DNA of 64,000 nt from Excoecaria cochinchinensis (Eukaryota > Streptophyta > Magnoliopsida > Malpighiales > Euphorbiaceae). The position numbers and the translations under genes were made by a program. The stretch lies in contig CANTUQ010000035.1 of NCBI GenBank assembly GCA_947683425.1, positions 1,163,001 to 1,227,000 on the forward strand, read 5' to 3'. Below, piece by piece: positions 45,634 to 57,900 of the stretch. The first letter of the stretch is position 1. Each line of letters begins with the position of its first letter. The notes below the pieces were generated by a model. The model searched no databases, was not told where the DNA came from, and saw nothing but the letters and a program-made list of their open reading frames with translations.

Positions 45634-46003
45634 CTGGCCCTTGAAGTAGCGACACAGCACATAATACCCTCTGATTCGTGGGACAGTTAATCTATTTCAA
45701 AATCCGATCTACTCTCTCAATCCAGAACTCGGCCATATCTGATTGGTCCAACAAAGTCCCATGAAAATCTTTCGCTCATCTCTTTCTCAACAATACAGTA
45801 GGAGCTTTAGGAGCCGTTAACTTATCCACTAACTGAAGCAAATCTTGCACTAAGGCCGGATTCTCAAATCCCATACCAGGCATATCATGACGCTCATCAC
45901 GCTGATGCTGCGACGCAGACTCCTCGACACTAACCGCATTAACACTGCCCGTTCTCTCACCCATGTTCTCACTTGGATTGGACTCCATATAGACACTACA
46001 CAA
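45634..46003 (-). pseudogene. gag: Family A gag, N-terminal part
   Basis: Minus-strand frame MESNPSENMGERTGSVN (within 46003-45776), an acidic and polar N-terminus analogous to family B gag, then a stop and AEFWIERVDRILK, leading to RYFKGQ where family B inserted. It joins in translation to the gag portion at 35830. The N-terminus is variable, so the start codon is not certain. Confidence 0.7.
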
Positions 46004-46097
46004 GACACATTTGCATTAGGCCACGACACAAAACTGACTCGCATGCAAAAAATCGACACTCAAATAATCAAAGACAACCAGAACTGCCTAAACCATC

Positions 46098-46109
46098 ACT
46101 CTAATACGA
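46098..46109 (-). other. Family A primer-binding site, degenerate
   Basis: Minus strand TCGTATTAGAGT matches TGGTATCAGAGC at nine of twelve positions, at the expected distance from the 5' LTR end (46115). Confidence 0.6.
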
Positions 46110-46114
46110 CAAAT

Positions 46115-48187
46115 TGTAATCCCCGATACCTCCGTTGGAAGGATAGCCCTACCACGACACTTACTCAAAACATTCATACATCACAGCGAAAGCATACAAC
46201 AGCAATAATAAATCTTATAATCTTAACATCTAATCAGAAATATATTCATACATCATCAAATACATATATCACTGTACCCAAAAAGAATTTAATATTTACA
46301 TAACTAAAATGATATACAGGAAGAAATAAAGTAGGAGTACAAAATAAAATAAAACACTACTCCTAGGGGCCAACCTTGCAGATGCGCGACTCGAACCGAA
46401 CAAAACCTACCACCTACACGGGAAAATAACCCGTGATAAGCGATAACGCTTAGCGGGGAGGAAAAAAGATAACAGAATGCTATATAATAGTGTCATGCAA
46501 CTGCATATGTAAATAAGCAGCAACATACTGAAATCTCTAAGTAGCAGAAACAGAGATACATAAGTCATAATCACTATAAGGAAGCTGAATTTAATAACAG
46601 AACGCATAAAGTAAATGCACTAACTAGAATCACTTAATAATCATAACACTTCACTAAGCAAAATGCCAAACCGTTCAAACCATAGCCTGAATTTCAGTGG
46701 TGGTGGATGTGGGAACACTACACTATAAGGATACTATGAATAGTATACAAAAGTGGAGACCGAAGCCTCAACACTATCACTAATCACTAGACCCTAAGCG
46801 GCGTCATCGCAAAGCCCTAACGGGGCAACATAGGTAGCTGCACTCACTAACCCTTTATAAGCATGCTTATCTATCCACTACTATAACACTTCAGGCTTAA
46901 CTCACTCACTCTAAGCATATCACTTGACAATACCAAAATCACAAGTCAAAACACTATCACACCATCAATTATTAATACAAAAGCAAGAACAATAATATCA
47001 TTAAGGCATAAGCAAAACCATGTACCATGCAATCTTGTGAAACCATGCAAAGTGGGCAAAAATAATCAATTCAGAAAATAGGGCAGGCAGGAAGGTCCTC
47101 TGTCGTGATCGCGACGTTCGTCACGCTCGAGATAGAGGGCAGGGCACCCCATCGCACGCTCGCGATGAAGCGCAGCTTGGCAGACGCTCACAATACCGAG
47201 CTCTATCGTGCTCGCGATGAATGTCTTGCTGGAGACAGAGACCGGGCACTTCCTCTTCGCATTCTCGCTCGGAGGCACGCTCGCGCTGGTGCTCAGCTTA
47301 CTGAAGCTCGCCCTACCGAGCTCTCTGTTGCGCTCGTGATAGAGGGCTCCTCAGCAACACAAAGGCCATTTTGCACGTTGTCGCGCTCGCGACAGAGAGG
47401 AGACGTACCCAGAATCTGTACTTCACTACACTTCTCCCCAACTCAACCAATATTCAAAACCACTCAATTATGCACTAACACTTACCTCATCACTCAAATG
47501 CATACCAAACATATTAAAATCAAATTATAAACATCATACACTAATTATTATCATTAATTCATTCAAAATACAAATTAAATCACAAGAACATTCAAGCTGG
47601 AAAAATTTGCCCTAACTTATGCAACTCCCCTTCAAAACCCACATCTAATCATTCTCAACACTAACAAGCAAAGCCATCATACCCACTCAACTAACTCAAG
47701 CAAATACACATATCAACACTAAAAATTCCAAAAATTACAACACAACACACACACAATGATCTGAAAAAAACAAGGCGGACAGCTCCCAAACCTCAAAATC
47801 AAGCTTCAATCCGAACACTTCAAAATTGCACTTTCTCTTTTCCTTTGCTCTTCCTTCTCTCCTCCGATTCTTGCACAAAATCCAGCCAAAATACACACTA
47901 AGTCAAACCCATAAATCTTTTCCAAACCAGAAAATAAAGTAGAAGAAGATGAAGAAGAGACCCAAATCAAAACCCAAGCACTTACCTCTCCAACCAAGCT
48001 CAAAAACTCAGAAATCCCACTCAAAGATTGAAGTACCAACTCATGCAAAGATGAAGAGCATCAAAAATGAAAAAAAAAGAGAAGAGGGGAACGGGCATGG
48101 GGCAAGCAAAAGAAAAAACTCAGCTTCCACGAGAAGCTTCTCCTTTTTTTTCTACCCTCCCCTCCCTCTCTCTTCCTTTTACATTAA
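46115..48187 (-). mobile_element. Family A 5' LTR, truncated
   Basis: Matches 32599 to about 34645 of the 3' LTR and then stops at 48187, where Tat2 LTR sequence begins; roughly 270 bp of the LTR start are missing. It carries stem-loop and acceptor (46413-46452), palindrome ATAAGCATGCTTAT (46857-46870), CG cluster (47100-47400) and donors (GT 47485-47484 and 47985-47984). Confidence 0.85.
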
Positions 48188-49660
48188 GTGCACGAGTCGT
48201 GCACCACCTTGAAAGAAAAAATAATTTTGAGACAATAAAAATAAATAAATGTTAATAAAGTAAATTAAATAATTAATGAACAAATAAATTGATTGAATAA
48301 AATAATTAATTAAAATTATTAAATAGATCAATCAAATATAAGCATTTAATTAAATATAAATGAACAGAATAAAGAAAGCATGCAAAAGAACATCGAAACG
48401 AATGGGAAGAGCAGAAGAAGAATAGCCAAAGAGGGGGTCAAGACTCGTGAATGCATTTCACTAGTCGTGAAATGCATTCACGTCCGATCGGGGAGGCAGA
48501 GGTTATCTGACGTGTCCGATCGGGAGAAGGGATGCAACGGCTCAATCCAATTGAGAAACACAAAATCCGACTGGAGAAACAAGATTCAAGCAAGAATAAA
48601 GACAAAATCCGATCGCCGACCAAAAACAGAAACAGAACAAAACTTACAGCTCAAACATACAAAAAAATAGGGGTAAACAGAGGAGATGATAACAGGCTAA
48701 TAAATACAATATCATGCGATCAAAATGTGCAAAATATCATGCAAACATGTTTAATGAATCATAACGACAATAAACATACGATGAACAGGTTGATAAGATC
48801 AAAGGAATAATATATACAATATATACGATATATACAATGAACATAATATATATAAATGAAGAACACTGTAAAACCAAATAAGAAGAAGAAAGAAAAGAAG
48901 AAAGAAAGAAAGAGATCAAAGAAGGAGGTGGTTACCCAGTTATTTACCCTTAGATATGATATGTGATCTGCAGATGATGAAGTTCTGGTTTTTCCTCCTT
49001 ACTTCTCTTAAAAATGAAGTTAAAACAAAGACTCCAGATCTTTTAGTGAAATGTTTATGGTGATAAGATAATAAAATAAAGCGTGATTGAATACCAAGCT
49101 CCAGGAATGGATTTCTTGGATTTAAGATATAAACTCAAAAGCTATTTGAGAAAACCAGAATTATTTTCTAGCTCTCCAAGTTTTCTTTTCTCTCCTTGTT
49201 CTTTTTTTTCGTTCTTCTTCTCTCCAATAATTCTTCTCCTTCTTTTTCTTCAGCTTTCCCTTCTCTTTTAATGCCTCAGACAAGATTAGTTGTTTTTTCC
49301 TACCAAATTCCACGTAAAACCATACTTTCAAACAAAATCTCCATGAAAAATGGAAAAGGAGAGTAGGAGCGCGTGAGGAAGGTGAGAGTCCCCTCTCCCG
49401 TAAGCTGGGCCTCATGTGGTGAGGCAACATCTCACCAACATGAGATGGGCCTCACAAACGTGAGGCCCCATCTCACATGGGTGAGATGGACCTCACCCTA
49501 CAGGCCCAAAACTCTTTTTTTTAAAAAAAAAATAAAGCAAAATAAAAAATATTTTTTTCGAGGAATCCATCACTTCCATTTGTCCATTCGCCCGTGAATG
49601 GGCATCATTTTCATCATTGGGTAACTTCAGTCTGAGCTGCCTCAGGACTCGGTGTCTACA
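48188..49660 (-). mobile_element. Tat2 3' LTR, partial
   Basis: Begins (minus) TGTAGACACCGAG at 49660 and matches the first half of the 5' LTR down to about 56526, ending at 48188. It includes the four-hairpin row (49409-49488) and donor-like G/GTAAATAAC near 48945. Only one copy of the CACTAGTCGTGAA palindrome is present (about 48455-48480) against three in the 5' LTR. Confidence 0.85.
49409..49488. repeat. Row of four adjacent hairpins in Tat2 3' LTR
   Basis: Four inverted repeats follow each other with almost no spacer: 49409-49425 (GCCTCA/TGAGGC core), 49429-49446 (ATCTCA/TGAGAT), 49447-49468 (GGGCCTCAC/GTGAGGCCC, 9-bp stem) and 49469-49488 (CATCTCAC/GTGAGATG, 8-bp stem). All share a CTCA/TGAG core. 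The 5' LTR counterpart (57850-57935) has lost part of the third hairpin. Confidence 0.85.
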
Positions 49661-49680
49661 GTTGCCCCCAGTTTTGGGGA
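49661..49680 (-). other. Tat2 polypurine tract
   Basis: Minus strand CCCCAAAACTGGGGGCAAC directly before TGTAGA, matching CCCCAAAATTGGGGGCAAA of Tat1. Confidence 0.8.
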
Positions 49681-49888
49681 ACGTAGTGCCTGGATGTCTA
49701 AGTGAGCTAAAACTTAAAGAAAAAAAGAAGAAGCGCATACCTAAGGCAGCTGTCTTCCTGGTCACGAGAATGCGCCGAGTCTGCTCCAGACTTACAAAAT
49801 GTGAGGGTTGCTCTTCTGAGCTGAAAGGATTTGGAAAAACTTAATGATCTGAAGAGATCGGGGATGTTTTAGAAGAAGGATTTAAGGG

Positions 49889-50311
49889 ATAATGCCCCGA
49901 AGAGACTGAAAATGCCTTGGAAAAGGACTTAAAGATGACGCTTCGAAGAGACTGAGAATGCCTTTAAAGAAGGACTTAAAGATAATGCTCCAAAGAGACT
50001 GAGAATGCCTTTAAGGAAGGACATAAAGATAATGCTCTGAAGAGACTGAGAATGACTTTAAAGAAGGACTTAAAGATAATGGTCCGAAAAGACTGAGAAT
50101 GCCTTTAAAGAAGGACTTAAAGATAATGCTCCGAAGAGACTGAGAATGCCTTTAAAGAAGGACTTAAAGATAATGCTCCAAAGAGACTGAGAATGCTTTT
50201 AAAGAAGGACTTAAAGATAATGCTCTGAAGAGACTGAGAATGCCTTTAAAGAAGGACTTAAAGATAATGCTCCGAAGAGACTGAGAATGCCTTTAAAGAA
50301 GGACTTAAAGA
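49889..50311 (-). repeat. 47-bp minisatellite in Tat2 3' UTR
   Basis: About nine copies of a 47-bp unit; on the plus strand it contains GATAATGCTCCGAAGAGAC, then TGAGAATGCC and GAAGGACTTAAA. Inner copies are almost identical and outer ones more diverged. It is the reverse complement of the Tat1 unit at 14730-15126. Confidence 0.92.
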
Positions 50312-52572
50312 TTTGAAAAACTTAGAACGCTCGAAAGAGACTTGGAATGCCTTGAGAAAAGGACTTAAGAATGCCTTGATAAAGGACTTAACAAGCTACT
50401 GCATGATTTCAACTTGCGCATGTTTCTTCTTGACTTCATTGTGCCGAAGCTATCGCTTGGTTTGGCTTTTTCTTGCAAAATCATTAGCACAAAGCCATAT
50501 ACAAAAGATTGTGTGTGCATAATGTGCATGAAATGTATACATAAAGCTATATACAAGAATCACAAACAAATGATTAATATACAAAATTAGGTGTACACAA
50601 TTATATGCGTAAAGGATTGAATCCACGTGATATACTGGAGGATATGCAAAAGGTCTATGCATGTCAGATGCATGTGAGATGCAAAAATGGATAGACCACA
50701 TCCTAGGTGGCTAAGAGATTTGTTGAGGGTACTGCTCGGTTACTCACATTATCTGATGCCCCCATGGATCTATAAAAGCATTGTTTTGGCTTTAGGGGTT
50801 CTGACCCATAATCTTTTCAAAGAGAAATGCACATCTTTGCCCCTCGGTCAATGAGCATTCTGCCCCCAAAACTTTAACTCGTGTCCTGCACCATATGCCT
50901 AAAGGGAAGTTATTCGAAGTAATGCTGCCTTATCACTCCACGCTTCAAAATTCATTGTTTTAAAGGTAGTGCGTCCCTTGTGGATTTTCACACTAGCTTT
51001 TCTTAGCGGTAGATGCGTCCTTTCAGATTTTCACATGACCCTGTGCCTAATTTTTGCCTGGAATGGACCCAACCCACTCCAGCGGCTTCTCTTTTTTTTT
51101 TTAATGGAAAGGAGGAGGATTTATCACATGAAAAATTGTTATTACTGCCTTAAGACTTGCTCCAATATATATCCTCATACCTGCAACAGGTTTCTTTTAA
51201 CCATTTAATCGCATGTTTATGCCTAGCTTATGCATGCATTTCTATCTATGCACACCATATAGCAATAACAATGACCATAACTAGACATGTGATGCAAAAA
51301 CACTAGTTTTATTCAATCTCAATGAGTACCACCTTAGGTGCATTCAACTCCTGTTATCAATCAGCCTTCTCGGGTCTTCATGATTGAATATTTTCTCTCA
51401 GCTCTTATTTTTATTCTTTGAACACGGATTCTAAATGCAACATTGCGGATGAGATTTAATTTGAATGCATAAATGCACTCATGGCTTCTCGCTTGAAGCT
51501 TAAGAAACACCATATGCCTCTTCCTACGTACCAAACCATATTAAAAGGTCATCTCCGCTAATTGGATAAGACTGAACCAAGAATCAAGAGGTCTTACTTT
51601 GGTTGCAACGTTTAGCTTGGGTAGATGGCTGTCAAAGAAGGATCAAGCCGCTAGAGAAAAGTGGCCACAATGTTTACTCGACTGATGGGTGAACCGTTAT
51701 CAGCTCAGTCGCATATGCAAAAGTATTCTTGAATTTGGGCTCGATAACATTTTAGCTCATCAAAATCAGAATAACAATTAGAAAGGTAATCGTTGAAACT
51801 CGTCAAGTGGTTACTATCTTGAGCTCTATTTCTTTCTTTTCTTTTTTCTTTTTCTTTATTTTTATTTTTATTATTATTTATTATTATTTATTATTATTAT
51901 TATTATTATTCTATTATTTTTCTATTTACGAGCTCAAGTCTTTTGTGCATGACTAAAATCCTCTTCCTAAAGTGTAAACTTATCCTTGTCGGGGCAATTT
52001 TTGATAACCCAAAGAATTGTCAATGATGTACATCCGTTCTTACCAGAGCGGCCTTTTTTCTAAGGGGAGGTAAAAATCATTTTCGGCGAAGGGTAGTTTC
52101 AACATGTGTAACAACAAAATCGGTACGCATTTAGCATACCAGCATAAAGGCTTAACGGGCTAGCAAGCGATTGCAAAATAAGGGTAGAAAATAGTCATTT
52201 AGAGAGCTATACAAAGAATGGTTGCCTAAATCATTTTCTAGGTTCTATCTTATCCAGGGATCGCTTTGACGGGTAATCAGAAAGGTTCTAGTGCTCTTAG
52301 TGAGTTTTTATCCAATCCCCTAATTGCAACTAGTTTTTTTTTTATATCTCACATCAGGAGTCAAGTTGGACGCAACCAAGATTCCTATTTATTAAAACTG
52401 AATGAAACAATATTTATTAAACCAATGCCTTAATCATGATTATCACTTATGCTTGATGTAATAAGATGTGACAATGCGTATATAAGAAAAGCCCATATTA
52501 TTAAAACGGAAAAGAGAAATAAGTGCATAGTTTAGGAATACACTTTAGAAAAGGAAAGGTATTGTAACAACT
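50312..52572 (-). other. Tat2 internal non-coding region
   Basis: No pol motif found on either strand. 50480-50750 matches Tat1 14400-14680; 51428-52070 matches 31920-32598; 52332-52570 matches 12545-12780 just after gag. T/C-rich and (TTA)n tracts occupy 51829-51912. Thus the gag-only structure with a long 3' region is shared with Tat1. Confidence 0.7.
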
Positions 52573-53856
52573 TTAATGCTTTCTTTCATCCTCCAGGCTA
52601 GGTACCAATTCTTGAATGCAATCTCTCAAAGGACGACAATAGTCTATTCTATGCCCTATGTACTGGCGATATACACAATACCAGTCTGTTCTGTGTCTAG
52701 GATTGCCTTGGCTTGGGGCAAGCCGAGCTGGCAAGGGTTGTAATTTCCCTTTCTTGATGAGACGAGTGAAGTGCCAAGATAATGGCATACCCGAGATAGT
52801 GAGGTGGCACCGAGTCGTTCTCGTGGTTGAGACTCCTGCTGTTCTAGTATTGCCCCCATTACCACTGCTGTTTCCCTTGTTTTTGCCGGAGGCCATGTTT
52901 CTAGATTTAGCTATTTTATCCAGATGCTCGGCCTCAGCTTCGATGGCTATATCTTTTAGGGACTCCCAGTCCTTCAGCCCCTTCATTTTTAATCCATCCG
53001 TCAAATATGGGCTAGCATTCCTGATAAATATCCTGATCTGATCTGGAGTATCCTGCTTTTTCTTCATCTCCATTACCCGGTTTCTCCATTGGGTTAGATA
53101 CTCATGGAATGACTCACCTGGATTTTACTGCAACAGCTCTAGATCTTTTAGAGTGACCTCCATCCTTGTATTGCAGTTGTACTGCTAAAGAAACCCCTCC
53201 GTTAGTAGATCTCAATCTTCTTTTGTTCTCCGGTCCAGTCCATGATACCAGTCCACCGTAAGGCCTATCAAACTTAAATAGAAGTACTCTACCTTCTGCC
53301 TTTTTGTTAGCGTAGTACCCTTCATTATTAAAGAGTATTGCTTGATGTGTGCAGTGGGATCCGATATGCCATCAAACTTCGGGACATCAGGCATCCTGAA
53401 ATTTAGAGGGATTAGATCCTCTCCATCTAGCTTCTTGTCTTCGGGGTCCATCCCCTTTATCATCAGCATTCGGGACATTGCCTCAAATTTCTCTTCCATT
53501 TTTCTCCAAATTGCGTCTTCTATCTGGGGTGGCTTTCCCTTTACTACCATCTGTTCATCTTGCCCCTCCCATAAGTTAATCTCAGATTTAGGTCCTTCTT
53601 TATGTTCGACAGGCGCTGGCACTCTGGGCTCAACCACAGGTGGATCAACTGCTGCTGGGGGATCCTCTCTAGCAACCCCTTATTCATTTGGCCCCCCAGC
53701 TGGAGCAGCAGCCTGTTGCCTAGCAAGTGGGGCTAGGGTAGTGGCACGGTTGCCCATCATTGCCATCATTCTGGACTCAAACTCTTCTATTCTCTTTCCC
53801 ACCTCCTCGGCTATCAGAGCCCGGGTCGTATCTACCTCTCTCGATGAACTGGCCAT
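52573..53856 (-). pseudogene. gag: Tat2 gag (four stops, one frame)
   Basis: Starts MASSSREVDTTRALIAEEVG at 53856 and runs in a single frame to the stop at 52573 with only about four internal stops (after APAGGPNE, RRTKED, near QYNCNTR and before NPGESFHEY), so it is the best preserved Tat gag here. Core: PKFDGISDPTAHIKQYSLIM, VDWYHGLDRR, EVTLKDLELL, IFIRNASPYLTDGLKMKGLK. C-terminal C-x2-H/R-x4-H-x4-C: CVYRQYIGHRIDYC, where the usual His after C-x2 is Arg. About 427 codons. The C-terminus LVPSLEDERKH ends like Tat1 gag. Confidence 0.92.
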
Positions 53857-53978
53857 TTCTGAAAATTTTTCTAAATGCCTGTTAATCACACTAGATTTTG
53901 ATTTTGGTCGCTCAATCGAGACCCTCTGATAAGGTAGCCGTCGAAACCCCTAACAAACTAGAAAAGTGGTCTTTGATG

Positions 53979-53996
53979 GCTGAAAAAAAAAATTAA
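53979..53996 (-). promoter_or_regulatory. Putative 3' splice site upstream of Tat2 gag
   Basis: Minus strand AATTTTTTTTTTCAG/CCAT, with AG at 53981-53980, then CAAAGACC as in Tat1. It lies 124 nt before the gag ATG. Confidence 0.5.
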
Positions 53997-54956
53997 AGAG
54001 TTAGAATGATGCATGAATGTCATGTAATGAATGATCGTGCTATGCAGATGGTCCTCAATGAGTGAAAGATCAATAGATTACAATGATACCATGTGATGCA
54101 TGGAAGAAATTATATGCATGATGATATGTACATGTGAAAAATAATATGCAGACGAAAGGATATGTAAAATGAAATGCATGTTTTGATTTTGTTCTTTTTT
54201 TTATTATTATTATTTTGCATGAATGACATGAGATGCACTAGCATGTTGTGCAGCATCCACAACCACATGCAAGCAAATAGATCATTTCGACCTTATTTCT
54301 CCCACACATGAGGTAGTGTGGTCTCTTTCCTAGGTGGGCTTTATCCAAGGGTTAACAGGGAACCTGTTGGACACGCATAGTGCACGGCAAAAAAAAAACC
54401 GGCATCATAACAGCTCTTAACTAATGTACATTCGTATGGGTGTTTGGCCACTATGTATTTAAACAATTAAACTAAATTAAGATGGGCCCACCAAGGCATG
54501 AAAGCCTTTGATGCAAGACCATTTAATTTAATTGATTTTGTTCAATATGTGATGGCCCAAATAACAAGCATGGTATTATGGTATATTTCACCTAGTGGGA
54601 GTATCTATTGCAATTACATGGGCTTTGGTCAAATGTGGTGTTACTTTAGGTCTACCCAAGCATGGTCCCTGCCAATGGGTCTAGCTCATCACGAGCATAG
54701 CGACCTATCGGTTCTCCATTTGATATACCATTTGATGGTACGAGGCTTGGGCTGGTGATTATCCCGAGCACTTCCCTACAATGAGTGAAAGTAGGGTCGT
54801 GCTTTAGGAACGCACCGGGATAGATAGGGGACCAACTAACATATTCTAAGGCTCTAATGTATGCACTGCAATTTCGATTAGAAATGGAATCTTTGATTTT
54901 TAATAACTTAATTATAATTTTAACTTAAGTCACTTTTGAAGCGAAGTTTCGATCAT
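53997..54956 (-). other. Tat2 5' untranslated leader
   Basis: Non-coding. Contains the two leader blocks conserved among Tat copies (54300-54390 and 54650-54735), the latter with a perfect small hairpin GCTCGTGATGAGC on the minus strand. Confidence 0.6.
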
Positions 54957-54973
54957 CCCCAGTGGAGTCGCCA
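54957..54973 (-). other. Tat2 primer-binding site
   Basis: Minus strand TGGCGACTCCACTGGGG, one base after the LTR end; tRNA-Arg type as in Tat1. Confidence 0.85.
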
Positions 54974-54974
54974 C

Positions 54975-57900
54975 TGTGACACGGCCGAAACCAGCAAGGC
55001 CCCCATTGAGCTCGCCTTTTGGGGCTCGAGGGATTGGTTCGCGTCTTTTTGATCTTGGGCATCATGAGTCATTTTGGATGCCTCCTTTCCAATAGAACAT
55101 TAGAAAGAATAATCTAGACTCACTGCGCCTTTTTGGCACCTTTGAGGTATTTTGGAGTCGCCACCCAATTTACAAGAAATTGGGAAAGGCCTCTAACCTC
55201 TTATTAGTCTAAACCAGAGATGGTGTTCGGAACTTGACTCTTATTAATGACTTAAGTTAATAAATGAGTTTTTAAAAATCAAAATTCCATCTCTTATCTC
55301 ACGCGATAATGCAATAAATTTAAAGCGCATTCATTCACATAGGAAAGCGATAAATAAAGCAGTAAATAAATAAATTACAAAATAGAAATTGAGACAGAAC
55401 AATCCCCCAAAATAAATAATAAATAAAAGGAAATGGGATAGAACAATCCCCTAAAATAAGAAAATATAAACAAACAAATAAATAAATGCATAAAAGAAAT
55501 TAAAATGCAACATACATAAATTGTGTCATGAATTTTAGGAACATTGGTTCCTTTTTATTTATTAGAAAAATGGAGAACTATTTTTAGGATATTGATTGGA
55601 AAAAATTGGGATGAGTGATCTCATTTTATAAAAACTAATTCTCCATTTGAAAGCGAAATTTTATTGGTTAAAATGGGACATTAGTCCCTTTTATTAAGAA
55701 AATTCCAAGTTATTAATTATTGTAAAAATCGTGATTTTATATAATGCGGATAAATATGAAATACATTTTACATACAACACATAAAAAATAATAATAAAAA
55801 GAAATACAATAATTAAACAATTAAAAAATTGCAAATCCTAAATTGAAGGTCATTAGTCCCCCGATTCTCCGTCTCGTGCACAAATATGACTCGCAAAAAT
55901 AAGTAAATTTGAGACAACAAAACAAAAATAAAATAAATGTTAGTAAAGTAATTAAATAAATAATATATGAACAAACAATTAAATGAAAATCAATAAATAA
56001 ACTAATTAAATAAGCCAATAAAAAATATTAAACCATGACAAATAACATAACAATGGCATTAATAATTATTAATAGAGTAAAAACTAAAAGTAAACAAATA
56101 AATTATAAATAAACAATTGATAATGCAATATATATGATTTAATAATAATAATGATAATAATAAGAAATATATTAATAAAATATTAATAATAATAATCTTT
56201 GAAAACATATTAATATAAAATATTAATAATAATTAGGCTAAATAAATATAATAATAGTAAAGTGAAATAAAATAAAATAACCAATCAAAATAAGTAAACT
56301 AATGAAATAACCAATCAAAATGAAATAAAAGTAAAATGAAATAAGGTAAAGTAACAATCACGTGAACTAAAGGAAGAAAATTAAAGTAAATAAGCTAACA
56401 AGTCATGTGAGAGGCAAAACTAATAGGACAAAAATTGGCCAAAAACAATTAAAATGCAAATGGAAAGAAAAAGAAAAGCAAAGAAAAGGGAATGGGAAAT
56501 AGAGGTGCACGTTTCGTGCATGAAGTGCACGAGTCGTGAAGGCCCAAGCGGGAATGAAACTCGCGAAGGAAAAAATAATTTTGAGACAATAAAAATAAAT
56601 AAATGTTAATAAAGTAAATTAAATAATTAACGAACAAATAAATTAATTGAATAAAATAATTAATTAAAATGATTAAATAGATCAATCAAATATAAGCATT
56701 TAATTAAATATAAACGAACAGAACAAAGAAAGCATGCAAAAGAACATGGAAACGAAGGGGAAGAGTAGAAGAAGAACAGCCGAAGAGGGGGTCACGACTC
56801 GCGAATGCATTTAACTAGTCGTGAAATGCATTCACGACTAGTGAATCCAATTCACTAGTCGTGAAATGCATTCACGACTAGTGAATGCGTTTCACTAGTC
56901 GTAAAATGCATTCATGACTCGTGAAATCCGATCAGGGAGGTGGAGGTTGTCTGACATGTCCGATCGGGAGAAGGGATTCAACGGTTCAATCCGATCGAGA
57001 AACACAAAATCCGACCGGGGAAACACGATTCAAGCAAGAATAAAGACAAAATCCGATCGGCGACCAAAAACAAAGCAAAACAAAACTTATAGCTCAAACA
57101 TATAGAAAAATAGGGGTAAATAGAGGAGATGATAATAGGCTAATAAATGCAATATCATGCGATCAAAACATGAAAAATATCATGCATACATGTTTAATGA
57201 ATCATAACGATAATAAATATACGATGAACAGTTTGATAAGATCAAAGGAATAATATATACAATATATACGATATGTACAATGAACAGAATATATATAAAT
57301 GAAGAACACTGTAAAACCAAATAAGAAGAAGAAAGAAAAGAAGAAAGAAAGAAAGAGATAAAAGAAAGAGGTGGTCACCCAGTTATTTACCCTCAAATAT
57401 GATATGTGATCTATAGATGATGAAGTTCTGGTTTTTCCTCTTTGCTTCTCTTAAAAATGAAGTTAAAACAAAGAGTCAAAAGCTTTTAGTGAAATGTTTA
57501 TGGTGATAAGAAAATAAAATAAAGCGTGATTGAATCCCAAGCTCCAGGAATGGATTTCCTGGATTTAAGATATAATCTCAGAAGCTATTTGAGAAAACCA
57601 GAATTATTTTCTAGCTCTCCAAGTTTTCTTCTCTCTGTGTTCTTTTTTTTTCGTTCTTCTTCTCTCCAATAATTCTTCTCCTTCTTTTTCTTCAGCTTTC
57701 CCTTCTCTTTTAATGCCTCAGACAAGATTAGTTGTTTTTTCCTATCAAATCCCACGTAAAACCATACTTTCAAACCAAATCTCCATGAAAAACGAAAAAG
57801 GAGAGTAGAAGCGCGTGAGGAAGGTGAGAGTCTCCTCTCCCGTAAGCCGGGCCTCACGTGGTGAGGCAGCATCTCACCAACGTGATATGGGCCTCACGTT

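Larger units (their letters stand above)
32599..48187 (-). mobile_element. Family A chromovirus-like element, gag only, with nested insertion
   Basis: Minus-strand element with a 3' LTR (32599-about 34917) and a truncated 5' LTR (46115-48187). After removing the nested element (35831-45633) the internal region is only about 1.4 kb: primer-binding site, gag and a few codons of protease, then a polypurine-like AAAAGGGG near 34920. No RT, RNase H or integrase is present. It is a deletion derivative or a non-autonomous element that relied on proteins of an intact relative. Confidence 0.85.

Noticed and set aside
49889..50311. CRISPR-like regular repeat array
   Set aside because: Units are contiguous with no unique spacers and lie in a retrotransposon 3' UTR of a plant; it is a minisatellite.
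53342..53929. 195-residue plus-strand ORF
   Set aside because: Exact antisense of Tat2 gag; the gag strand matches three related copies, so this is a shadow frame.
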